DNA from: Geoglobus sp.
GTDB taxonomy: Archaea > Halobacteriota > Archaeoglobi > Archaeoglobales > Archaeoglobaceae
Assembly (NCBI GenBank): GCA_027019885.1
Contig: JALUWC010000469.1
Span: forward strand, 1-7,530
Direction: 5' to 3'
Length of the DNA: 7,530 nt
The number at the start of each line of letters is the position of its first letter. Position 1 is the first letter of the stretch. The position numbers and the translations under genes were made by a program. Positions 1-4,806 of this stretch are shown here, in pieces. A model generated the notes under the pieces. The model ran no database searches. It was given only the letters and a program-made list of their open reading frames with translations, and was not told the DNA's origin.

Positions 1-266
1 AGGAGCTTTGAATCAACCATTTTGTTGAGACTGGATAGAATGAGGTGGACAGTTCTTGGTGTCACTGTTTCTGCATTCGCAAACTGGAACAGCCAGAGGC
101 TGAAGTTTCCATCGCTAAGGATTGGTATTGGAACTGCAAATGAAAGCAGATTATCTGAGGTGGAGTAAAGCTCATCTGCTTTGAACCCATACTTTCTCGC
201 TCTTGGAAGCCAGAAGGAGAAATCAGCAAGAATTGCATCTGCTGTGAGATGTGCTTTTGATGTCAT
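1..266 (-). CDS. Unknown protein, N-terminal 88 codons, cut by the window start
   Basis: An open frame runs from ATG at 266 to the left edge without a stop, so only the N-terminal part is present. The protein begins MTSKAHLTADAILADFSFWL and continues with a mix of charged and hydrophobic residues. There is no signal peptide, obvious membrane segment or catalytic motif, and I do not recognise the family. An AGGGGA stretch (minus strand, 274-279) lies 7 nt before the ATG and could serve as ribosome binding site. TATA-like TTTATTA words lie 30-45 nt upstream, inside the symmetric GAGTA array, so the array may control this gene. It is the last gene of a minus-strand row of small unknown genes. 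A replication or regulatory protein acting on the adjacent array is possible, but that is speculation. The frame is convincing because of its length, start context and lack of stops. Confidence 0.6.
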   Translation of the reverse strand, partial: MTSKAHLTADAILADFSFWLPRARKYGFKADELYSTSDNLLSFAVPIPILSDGNFSLWLFQFANAETVTPRTVHLILSSLNKMVDSKL

Positions 267-290
267 GGCTTCTTCCCCTGTTCGATAACA

Positions 291-371
291 GAGTAATAAA
301 TAGAGTAATAAAGAGAGTAAGAAAAAGAGTATTCTCTTTTTTACTCCCTTGTTTACTCTTTTCTGGTACTC
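291..371. repeat. Symmetric array of 12-bp GAGTA repeats (4 direct + 4 inverted)
   Basis: On the plus strand GAGTA starts at 291, 303, 315 and 327, exactly 12 bp apart. On the minus strand GAGTA starts at 371, 358 and 346, and a one-mismatch copy (GAATA) starts at 334, giving 12-13 bp steps. The two half-arrays mirror each other about position 330.5: start pairs sum to 661 for three pairs and 662 for the outer one. The inner 32 bp (315-346) form a near-perfect palindrome with one A/C mismatch and a few G-T pairs. The spacer bases are A/T rich. The array lies between the stop of the 77-aa gene (383) and the start of the truncated gene (266), and covers the latter's likely core promoter. Plausible roles are a cooperative operator, a plasmid-like iteron/origin cluster, or a transcript hairpin. 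The sequence does not decide between them. Confidence 0.9.
295..302 (-). promoter_or_regulatory. TATA-like element inside the repeat array
   Basis: The minus strand reads ATTTATTA here, about 30-36 nt upstream of the ATG at 266, a reasonable archaeal TATA position for a short leader. A second similar word lies 12 bp further upstream because of the repeat period. The assignment is weak because the whole array is A/T rich. If it is correct, any protein bound to the GAGTA units would block or recruit the basal factors. Confidence 0.35.
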
Positions 372-382
372 TTTTCCGCGGA

Positions 383-616
383 TCATGTTTCCCTGATGTT
401 CCTGCATTTTCTGTAGATGCTGAACAGTTCCTCATAATGTTCGGAGAAAAATCCAAAGCTGCATGATTCGGTGAATGTGTTTCTCGTGCTGTTGTGCATC
501 ACCATCAGCCTTGGAAATCCAGCCCTGTTTCTTTTTCCTCTTGAAAGCAGTCTTCCCCACCTACCGCATCTGGGACATCTCACTTCAATGGTGATTCCAT
601 TGAATTTCCATTCCAT
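383..616 (-). CDS. 77-aa Cys/His protein with a CPRCG knuckle
   Basis: This small basic protein has Cys14-Pro-Arg-Cys17-Gly near its N-terminus, then a GRLLSRG segment. His41 and Cys52 follow, then a Phe/Glu-rich stretch (FGFFSEHYEEL) and a last Cys71. The layout resembles small archaeal zinc-ribbon-like proteins in which one CxxC knuckle is followed by a His- or Cys-containing strand. A second full CxxC is missing, so zinc binding through Cys14, Cys17 and later Cys/His residues is inference. Such proteins often bind nucleic acid, but no function can be assigned. The start is the ATG at 616, 4 nt after the stop of the 111-aa gene. GGGGAT at 623-628 (minus strand) is 6 nt before it. The gene ends 12 bp before the GAGTA array begins. 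Confidence 0.6.
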   Translation of the reverse strand: MEWKFNGITIEVRCPRCGRWGRLLSRGKRNRAGFPRLMVMHNSTRNTFTESCSFGFFSEHYEELFSIYRKCRNIRET

Positions 617-620
617 TTCC

Positions 621-956
621 TCATCCCCTAATTGTTAGAATGTCGTATTTTCCGGGAGTGGCTCCGATGCTCTCAGCAATTTCCTCAAAATCAGCCCTCA
701 TGCTGTATATCCATGCCTTCAGATTCTCAAAAGCATTAGAATGCCCGAAAGCCCTCACCTTCTCATCACTCCATCTTGCAAATTCTGTTAGAGAGCACTT
801 CACAATGGCTGATTTCCTGCCAATGCCATAGAGAATCAGTTCAACAAAGGCTGTATCATTTCCATGTATGGCTGAGTGTATTTCATAATGGATGTCACTT
901 CCAGAATCTATTTTGCTCAGGAATTCATCGATGTCATGGACGATTTCGATCAGCAT
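621..956 (-). CDS. 111-aa acidic protein of unknown function
   Basis: I do not recognise this protein. It has no membrane segment and no cysteine motif (one Cys, at 54). The first half alternates acidic and hydrophobic residues with a probable beta strand, AFVELILYGI (36-45). The second half contains aromatic/acidic helices, for example EFARWSDEKVRAFG and ENLKAWIYSMRADFEEIAES. This suggests a small soluble alpha/beta protein. The start is well fixed: a GGAGGTGAT Shine-Dalgarno sequence lies 5 nt before ATG 956. That ATG overlaps the last codons of the kinase-like gene upstream by 7 bp, so the two are probably translated from one message. The 77-aa gene follows after 4 bp. Confidence 0.7.
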   Translation of the reverse strand: MLIEIVHDIDEFLSKIDSGSDIHYEIHSAIHGNDTAFVELILYGIGRKSAIVKCSLTEFARWSDEKVRAFGHSNAFENLKAWIYSMRADFEEIAESIGATPGKYDILTIRG

Positions 957-1528
957 GCTCTATCACCTCCCGACTGAAGTATTTTCAGAACGTACCTGAT
1001 TCTCTCCTCAAGGCCGAGTGCGGGGAGATAGATCACGGGCTGTAAGGTAAGTCTCCGAATCACGAATTCCTGGAAGAGCCTTGCATTCAGATCTCTTTGC
1101 TTTCCATCCTTGACATGGAGAACTGGCTCACATAGGAAGATCATCCAGTAAGGTCTTTCAGCTTCTCTCTTTCTTAATTCTCTGACATATCTGTCAAGTA
1201 ATGCGGGATCATCGTGGTAGAAGATCGCATAGAAAAGATTGTCGTATATCGTTCTGTCCGTCAGCACAAGATTGTGCTTTTTCAGCTCTTCTTCCTCTCT
1301 TTTAATCTGCTCCCTCAGCACTTCGAGCTGGAATTTTGTAGGGGAATACATTCTGATCTCTGCCATGCTTTCAAATCCGTGTTTCTCCTTCCATTTTCTG
1401 AAAACCTCTGATGCAACCTCAGTCACCTTTCCGCAGCCGAGTTTTTCAGCGAGCCTATTGACGAGGGTTGTTTTGCCTGAACTTGAAGGTCCTGAGAAGC
1501 CGATGAGCTTCTTTGCCTCATCTGGCAT
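950..1528 (-). CDS. P-loop nucleotide/nucleoside kinase-like protein (AAA_28 / NadR-like fold)
   Basis: A Walker A motif, GPSSSGKT, spans residues 13-20 directly after the first beta strand. A helix-rich middle follows, with a charged stretch QIKREEEELKK (74-84). Next come LVLTDRTIYDNLFYA (87-101), whose TDR resembles the DR-type motif of kinases, and the strand WMIFLCEP (128-135). Then comes HVKDGKQRDLNAR (138-150), resembling the lid region D-G-x-R-D of NadR-type ribosylnicotinamide kinases. The layout and length (192 aa) fit the AAA_28 group of small P-loop kinases, which occur in chromosomes, phages and archaeal plasmids. The substrate is not evident. A GTG at 1540 would add four residues, but it lies in the Shine-Dalgarno sequence. 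ATG 1528, 8 nt after GGAGGTGA, is therefore chosen. The gene overlaps the 57-codon ORF upstream by 11 bp and the 111-aa gene downstream by 7 bp. Confidence 0.8.
   Translation of the reverse strand: MPDEAKKLIGFSGPSSSGKTTLVNRLAEKLGCGKVTEVASEVFRKWKEKHGFESMAEIRMYSPTKFQLEVLREQIKREEEELKKHNLVLTDRTIYDNLFYAIFYHDDPALLDRYVRELRKREAERPYWMIFLCEPVLHVKDGKQRDLNARLFQEFVIRRLTLQPVIYLPALGLEERIRYVLKILQSGGDRAC
962..970 (-). promoter_or_regulatory. Perfect Shine-Dalgarno for the 111-aa gene
   Basis: The minus strand reads GGAGGTGAT, fully complementary to the archaeal 16S rRNA 3' end, 5 nt before ATG 956. It lies inside the 3' end of the upstream kinase-like gene and fixes the start of the 111-aa protein. Confidence 0.8.
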
Positions 1529-1691
1529 TTCTGCTCTCACCTCCTTTCACTGTTTCCACAATGAAGACAACTGCAAGAATCTCTGCAGGCTCTCTGTCCC
1601 TTGCTGTTTCTGGCAGGGAATTCAGCCAGTCTCTGAGTTTTTCTCTTGATGCAATTCCTACCAGATAGGTTTTCCTTTCAACCCCAAGCAT
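1518..1691 (-). CDS. 57-aa small protein, first gene of the accessory row
   Basis: This small unknown protein begins MLGVERKTYLVGIASREKLR. It has a hydrophobic strand late (EILAVVFIVETV) and a basic end. An in-frame ATG at 1745 would give 75 aa. However, a TATA-like ATATAAG lies 26 bp before the ATG at 1691, and no Shine-Dalgarno sequence is seen before either ATG. Leaderless initiation at 1691 therefore fits best, with the upstream 54 bp being promoter. The strand-helix-strand appearance suggests a small soluble domain, and I do not recognise it. Its 3' end carries the Shine-Dalgarno of the kinase-like gene and overlaps that gene by 11 bp. This supports it being translated, but a short ORF like this could still be spurious. 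Confidence 0.5.
   Translation of the reverse strand: MLGVERKTYLVGIASREKLRDWLNSLPETARDREPAEILAVVFIVETVKGGESRNAR
1537..1544 (-). promoter_or_regulatory. Strong Shine-Dalgarno that sets the kinase-like start
   Basis: GGAGGTGA on the minus strand is complementary to the 16S rRNA tail. Its spacing is 8 nt to ATG 1528. The in-frame GTG at 1540 falls inside it, which argues for the ATG. Confidence 0.75.
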
Positions 1692-1713
1692 GGTTAAAAC
1701 AGGAAGAAAAAAG

Positions 1714-1720
1714 CTTATAT
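1714..1720 (-). promoter_or_regulatory. TATA box for the minus-strand accessory operon
   Basis: The minus strand reads GATATAAGC here. Its centre is about 26 bp before ATG 1691, the typical archaeal TATA-to-start distance for a leaderless message. It lies between the tRNA-Asn 3' end and the 57-aa gene, so the row has its own promoter rather than depending on tRNA read-through. Confidence 0.6.
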
Positions 1721-1755
1721 CTGTAGAGAACAGATTGAAAGTCATGGTAAGGTGT

Positions 1756-1759
1756 AAAA
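1756..1759 (-). terminator. Possible T-run terminator of tRNA-Asn
   Basis: The minus strand has TTTT 14 nt after the tRNA 3' end, and a T6 run follows at 1707-1712. Archaeal termination commonly uses T runs. These are short, so the call is tentative. Confidence 0.3.
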
Positions 1760-1772
1760 CCGGAGATACGAA

Positions 1773-1845
1773 CGCCGCCGGCAGGATTCGAACCTGCGAC
1801 CACCGGATTAACAGTCCGACGCTCTACCAGCTAAGCTACGGCGGC
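1773..1845 (-). tRNA. tRNA-Asn (anticodon GTT)
   Basis: The minus strand folds as a complete 73-nt tRNA. The acceptor stem GCCGCCG pairs with CGGCGGC, and the discriminator is G (position 1773). The D arm is GCTT/GAGC with GG at 18-19. The anticodon stem TCGGA/TCCGG holds the loop CTGTTAA, giving anticodon GTT (Asn). The T arm GCAGG/CCTGC has the loop TTCGAAT. CCA is not encoded and there is no intron. Position 26 is G, the site dimethylated by Trm1, which is encoded about 2 kb away. The 3' end faces the accessory-looking block, the usual side for integration of elements into tRNA genes. No second copy of the 3' end is present in the window. Confidence 0.97.
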
Positions 1846-1871
1846 TCTAAATTGCAGCCAATAGTATGGAA

Positions 1872-1877
1872 TTTAAA
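1872..1877 (-). promoter_or_regulatory. TATA box of tRNA-Asn
   Basis: TTTAAA (in CTTTAAATTC on the minus strand) is centred about 30 bp before the tRNA 5' end at 1845. It lies in the 79-bp divergent region shared with the endA operon. Confidence 0.65.
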
Positions 1878-1891
1878 GTTTATCCTCGTAA

Positions 1892-1899
1892 TTTTTAAT
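1892..1899 (+). promoter_or_regulatory. TATA-like box of the endA operon
   Basis: TTTTTAAT on the plus strand is centred about 29 bp before ATG 1925, which fits a leaderless or nearly leaderless transcript. No Shine-Dalgarno sequence precedes the ATG, which agrees. The palindromic TTTAAA at 1872-1877 is an alternative box. Confidence 0.5.
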
Positions 1900-1924
1900 T
1901 ATCTTGGGTAAAAACTCTGCTGGA

Positions 1925-2830
1925 ATGAAGGGGTTGCTGAAGAATGAATCAGTAATTGTGGAAATGTCTCAAAAACTCGTGAGGAGAAAATTTGGGGAGG
2001 TTAAAGGTGAGAATCTAATTCTCACTCCAGAAGAAGCAGCATATCTAACAATGAAGGGGATTCTTCAGGTTTTCGATGGAGAAAAGCCGGTGAGCTTCGA
2101 GGATCTTCTCGCAATTTCTGACACAACAAAATATTTTGTTTTTGAGGAACTCAGAGAGAGGGGAAAGAGGATTAATATCAGAGATTTTGGAGACTTTATC
2201 CCTCTGCAGGAATTCTCCAAGATCGATGTCTCTTGGCTCTACACTCATGCTGGAAAGAGGATTGCCATTGTGGATGGTGAGGGAGAGGTTAGCTACTTTG
2301 CAGTTGACATCTTTGAAAAGAGCGGAGAGCATGAGGAGAGCATGGAACCATTCAACGCGAAATTCTCTGGTGGATTCTTTGCAACAGACTGCCTTGATCT
2401 CCACAGAAAATACTTCTACGGAACTGAGAGGGGGGGAAGGATTCTTCTATCAATATACGAGGGGCTTTATTTAGTCGAAAAGGGAGTCATGAGGATTGAG
2501 AGCAGCTTCAGCCAGATTTATCAGCTTGGACTGAGATCATTTGAGAACTTTGAAACAGCTTACAGAATTTACAGGGATCTGAGGGAAAGGAGGTTCATGG
2601 TGAAGACAGGACTGAAGTTTGGGAGTGATTTCAGGGTTTATGAGAGGATAAAAAGCCTGAGGGAGATGGAGCACTCGAAATATCTGGTCAAAATCAGATC
2701 TGACATGGTTGCAAGAGAGCTTGCAGGTGATGTGAGGCTTTCCAATGCAGTCAGAAAAACCCTGCTCTATCCTCTTTTAACTGAGGACGGTGAGATAACA
2801 TACATTTCAGTCAGAAGAGTTAAGCCTTAG
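1925..2830 (+). CDS. endA: tRNA-splicing endonuclease, two-repeat homodimer type
   Basis: EndA cuts pre-tRNA introns at the bulge-helix-bulge motif, leaving 2',3'-cyclic phosphate and 5'-OH ends. At 301 aa this is the long form with two fused repeats, as in A. fulgidus, where the dimer supplies two active sites. The N-terminal half (about 1-150, with [14 protein letters not shown]) is the pseudo-catalytic repeat. The C-terminal half (about 155-301) contains the nuclease core [20 protein letters not shown]. The catalytic triad is intact: Tyr239 (FRVY), His250 (MEHSKY) and Lys278 (NAVRKTL). A TTG at 1904 would add 7 residues. ATG 1925 fits the family N-terminus and the TATA spacing better. The biotin carrier gene follows 41 bp downstream. 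The C-terminal motifs match A. fulgidus EndA as I remember it, so identity is secure. Confidence 0.95.
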   Translation: MKGLLKNESVIVEMSQKLVRRKFGEVKGENLILTPEEAAYLTMKGILQVFDGEKPVSFEDLLAISDTTKYFVFEELRERGKRINIRDFGDFIPLQEFSKIDVSWLYTHAGKRIAIVDGEGEVSYFAVDIFEKSGEHEESMEPFNAKFSGGFFATDCLDLHRKYFYGTERGGRILLSIYEGLYLVEKGVMRIESSFSQIYQLGLRSFENFETAYRIYRDLRERRFMVKTGLKFGSDFRVYERIKSLREMEHSKYLVKIRSDMVARELAGDVRLSNAVRKTLLYPLLTEDGEITYISVRRVKP

Positions 2831-2841
2831 CTCTGCAAAAA

Positions 2842-2849
2842 TTTTTTAT
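2842..2849 (+). promoter_or_regulatory. TATA-like T/A tract before the biotin carrier gene
   Basis: TTTTTTAT lies about 26 bp before ATG 2872, in the 41-bp gap after endA. It could be an internal promoter for the biotin carrier, NTPase and trm1 genes, or a T-run terminator after endA. Both readings are possible. Confidence 0.4.
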
Positions 2850-2871
2850 CATATTGGTGCAAGAGGGCATC

Positions 2872-3261
2872 ATGAGAAAATTCAAGGTCAATCTTTCAGG
2901 AAAAACATATTTTGCTGAGGTTGAGAAGGTTGCCGATTATCTCTACAGGGTTAAGGTTAACGACAGCGTTGTTGAGGTTGAGGTTGAGGAGGCAAAAATA
3001 AAATCACTCAGAAAGGCTGAAAGTATTTCAAGGACAGCAGATCTCGGTGAAAAGGTTGTCAAGGCGATGCTTCCCGGGAACATAACAAAGATACTGGTCT
3101 CAGAGGGCGATGCCGTGAGAGCCGGTGAGACTTTACTCATACTTGAGGCAATGAAGATGGAGAACGAGATAGTGGCTCCATCATCAGGCAGGGTTAGAGA
3201 GATAAGGGTCAGCGAGGGGCAGAGAGTTGAGACAGGAGACGTTCTGGTAGTTCTGGAATGA
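2872..3261 (+). CDS. Biotin carboxyl carrier protein / biotinyl domain subunit
   Basis: This 129-aa protein carries biotin for a carboxylase or decarboxylase, moving CO2 between active sites. The N-terminal region (1-45) is a beta-rich segment typical of carrier subunits of pyruvate carboxylase B, oxaloacetate decarboxylase or methylmalonyl-CoA decarboxylase type. A short linker follows, then the biotinyl domain (about 62-129). The biotin site is EAMKMEN with Lys95 as acceptor, with the usual VxxGDxVxxGxxL strands before it and the matching half repeat ([13 protein letters not shown]) after it. An upstream TTG at 2854 is in frame. ATG 2872 is preferred because AGAGGG lies 4 nt before it. The stop overlaps the next ATG (ATGA). 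No carboxylase or carboxyltransferase gene is in the window, so the partner enzyme is unknown. Confidence 0.9.
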   Translation: MRKFKVNLSGKTYFAEVEKVADYLYRVKVNDSVVEVEVEEAKIKSLRKAESISRTADLGEKVVKAMLPGNITKILVSEGDAVRAGETLLILEAMKMENEIVAPSSGRVREIRVSEGQRVETGDVLVVLE

Positions 3262-3764
3262 AAATCGCCATAACAGGCAGACCGGGAATCGGGAAAACCA
3301 CAGCCTGCATGAAGGTTTACTCTGCACTGAAAGACAGGCTGTCAGTGAAGGGATTCATCACCGCAGAAATCAGGGAGGGAGGGGTGAGATCTGGATTCAC
3401 AATAAAAGAGCTGCATACGGATTTTTCTAGGGTTCTGGCGAGAAGGGAGGATGGGTTTCCGAGGGTTGGTAAATACAGGGTGTATCTTGACTCTCTGGAT
3501 GAAATATCAGAGAGAATTGAGAGATACATGGATGCTGACCTCATCATAATTGACGAGGTCGGGCTAATGGAGCTTAAAAGCAGAGCTTTTGTAAATGCTG
3601 TGAGCATGCTTATTGATTCAGGCAGCAATCTCCTTTTCACAGTGCATTACAGATCATCCCACCACCTTGCTGAGAGAATCAGAAGGGAATTCGATCTGAT
3701 CACGCTTACGGAGGAAAGCAGAAACAGAATTGTTCAGGATGTGGTGATAAAATTTGATTCATGA
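3258..3764 (+). CDS. THEP1-type nucleoside-triphosphatase
   Basis: This 168-aa P-loop NTPase belongs to the THEP1/NTPCR family, small enzymes that hydrolyse ATP, GTP and other NTPs to NDPs. Their cellular role is not settled. Walker A is GRPGIGKT (7-14). The family-specific segment [16 protein letters not shown] (32-47) follows. Walker B is [12 protein letters not shown] (95-106) with Asp99 and Glu100. The C-terminal part contains the FTVHYRS strand (127-133) and ends at normal family length. The start ATG overlaps the stop of the biotin carrier gene (ATGA), and its own end overlaps trm1 by 11 bp, so the three genes are probably translationally coupled. Confidence 0.93.
   Translation: MKIAITGRPGIGKTTACMKVYSALKDRLSVKGFITAEIREGGVRSGFTIKELHTDFSRVLARREDGFPRVGKYRVYLDSLDEISERIERYMDADLIIIDEVGLMELKSRAFVNAVSMLIDSGSNLLFTVHYRSSHHLAERIRREFDLITLTEESRNRIVQDVVIKFDS
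3743..3748 (+). promoter_or_regulatory. Shine-Dalgarno that supports the TTG start of trm1
   Basis: GGTGAT, complementary to the 16S rRNA 3' end, lies 5 nt before TTG 3754, inside the end of the THEP1 gene. The trm1 frame has a stop at 3748, so no earlier start exists. Confidence 0.6.
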
Positions 3765-4806
3765 GGGAAAGGCAAGGATAGAGGTTTACAGCGATGTGTT
3801 TTACAATCCAAGAATGAGGTTCTGCAGAGACGCAGACATGGAAATATTCAGGAGCATGAAAAGCAAAAGCTACCTTGATGCCCTCGCAGCTACAGGAGTG
3901 AGGGGAATAAGAGCTACTCTTGAGGCTGATTTTGCTAATGTGGAGTTCAACGACTTCAGCAGAAAGGCATGCGAGAACATTGAGAGAAATCTCAGGCTCA
4001 ATGGAGTTGAGGCTTTGATCCACAACAGAGATGCCGCCGCTCTTATGAGAGAGAGAAGCTACCATCACGTTGACATAGATCCCTTTGGCTCTCCCTCCGA
4101 GTTTTTGGACTCAGCGGCGAAGTCAGCCTTCAGGTATCTCAGTATAACTGCCACGGACACCTCAGCATTGTGCGGAAGTTCACCCCTTTCCGGTTTGAGG
4201 AAGTACGGTGCCTTTGCCGAGAAAACAGAGTATTACCACGAGACCGGGGTGAGGATGCTGATCGGAAAGATTGTGAGAGAGGTGACGAAGTATGATAAAT
4301 GCCCTGAAGTTCTGATCTCCTGGGCCAAGGAGCACTACTACAGAGTTCACCTGAAACTGAGAAGAACAAGCAGAGGTGCGGGAAAAATTTATGAAAAGAC
4401 TGGATTCATCCTGCACTGCCGGAAATGTGGATGGAGAGAGTCGGTGAATATCTTTGAAACTCCTGAGATGTTCTGCCAGTGTGGTGAGAGATCGAGGATG
4501 TACGGCCCGCTGTGGCTTGGAGAGCTCCACAACCCTGAGTTCGTTTCAAGGCTTGACAGGGATGGCGAAACTGGAAAGCTGTTTGAGAGAATAGAGAGCG
4601 AAATCCATTCAGTAACCCACTACGAAATACACGAAATATGCAGGAGGCTCAGAATGTCACCACCTCCACTCTCAGATGTGATTGAGGCTTTGAAGGAGAG
4701 AGGCTACCCGGCATCGAGAACGAGATTCTCAGGCACATCCTTCAAAACCGATGCAGACATCCGCGAAATTGAACAGATCATCTCAGAAGTTCATCGACAG
4801 CACTGA
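3754..4806 (+). CDS. trm1: tRNA (guanine26-N2)-dimethyltransferase
   Basis: Trm1 uses S-adenosylmethionine to form N2,N2-dimethylguanosine at position 26 of tRNAs. The N-terminal signature [18 protein letters not shown] (4-21) is typical of the family. The SAM loop is DALAATGVRG (42-51), an acidic strand VEFNDFS follows (63-69), and the catalytic motif is DIDPFGSP (107-114). The C-terminal domain has a zinc knuckle with Cys222, Cys225, Cys241 and Cys243 (HCRKCG and CQCGE). Its 350-aa length is slightly short for archaeal Trm1 but all motifs are present. The start is TTG, because the frame is closed at 3748 and the only nearby ATG (3761) is out of frame. It overlaps the THEP1 gene by 11 bp. 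Its last 29 bp are also the 3' end of the convergent orc1/cdc6 gene. tRNA-Asn in this window has the G26 substrate base. Confidence 0.95.
   Translation: MIHEGKARIEVYSDVFYNPRMRFCRDADMEIFRSMKSKSYLDALAATGVRGIRATLEADFANVEFNDFSRKACENIERNLRLNGVEALIHNRDAAALMRERSYHHVDIDPFGSPSEFLDSAAKSAFRYLSITATDTSALCGSSPLSGLRKYGAFAEKTEYYHETGVRMLIGKIVREVTKYDKCPEVLISWAKEHYYRVHLKLRRTSRGAGKIYEKTGFILHCRKCGWRESVNIFETPEMFCQCGERSRMYGPLWLGELHNPEFVSRLDRDGETGKLFERIESEIHSVTHYEIHEICRRLRMSPPPLSDVIEALKERGYPASRTRFSGTSFKTDADIREIEQIISEVHRQH

Noticed and set aside
291..371. CRISPR array
   Set aside because: Units are only 12 bp with no unique spacers of normal length, and half are inverted. It is not a CRISPR.
223..466. Overlapping ORFs on both strands across the repeat array, with 4-residue periodic peptides
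   Set aside because: The 12-bp period is a multiple of three, so the repeats give periodic peptides in several frames by necessity. Both ORFs overlap better-supported genes on either side and lack start signals.
1239..1649. Plus-strand 136-codon ORF opposite the kinase-like gene
   Set aside because: It is a Ser/Cys/Phe-rich shadow of a gene with P-loop and lid motifs on the minus strand.
1692..1745. Upstream ATG at 1745 giving a 75-aa version of the small protein
   Set aside because: This stretch contains the TATA box at 1714-1720, and no ribosome binding site precedes ATG 1745. The start at 1691 fits better.
1690..1911. Plus-strand 73-codon ORF across tRNA-Asn
   Set aside because: It reads through the tRNA complement (peptide AAGRIRTCDHRINSPTLYQL), a classic annotation artefact.
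3761..3763. ATG as start of trm1
   Set aside because: It is out of frame with the Trm1 protein. The family N-terminus EGKARI begins before it in the TTG 3754 frame.
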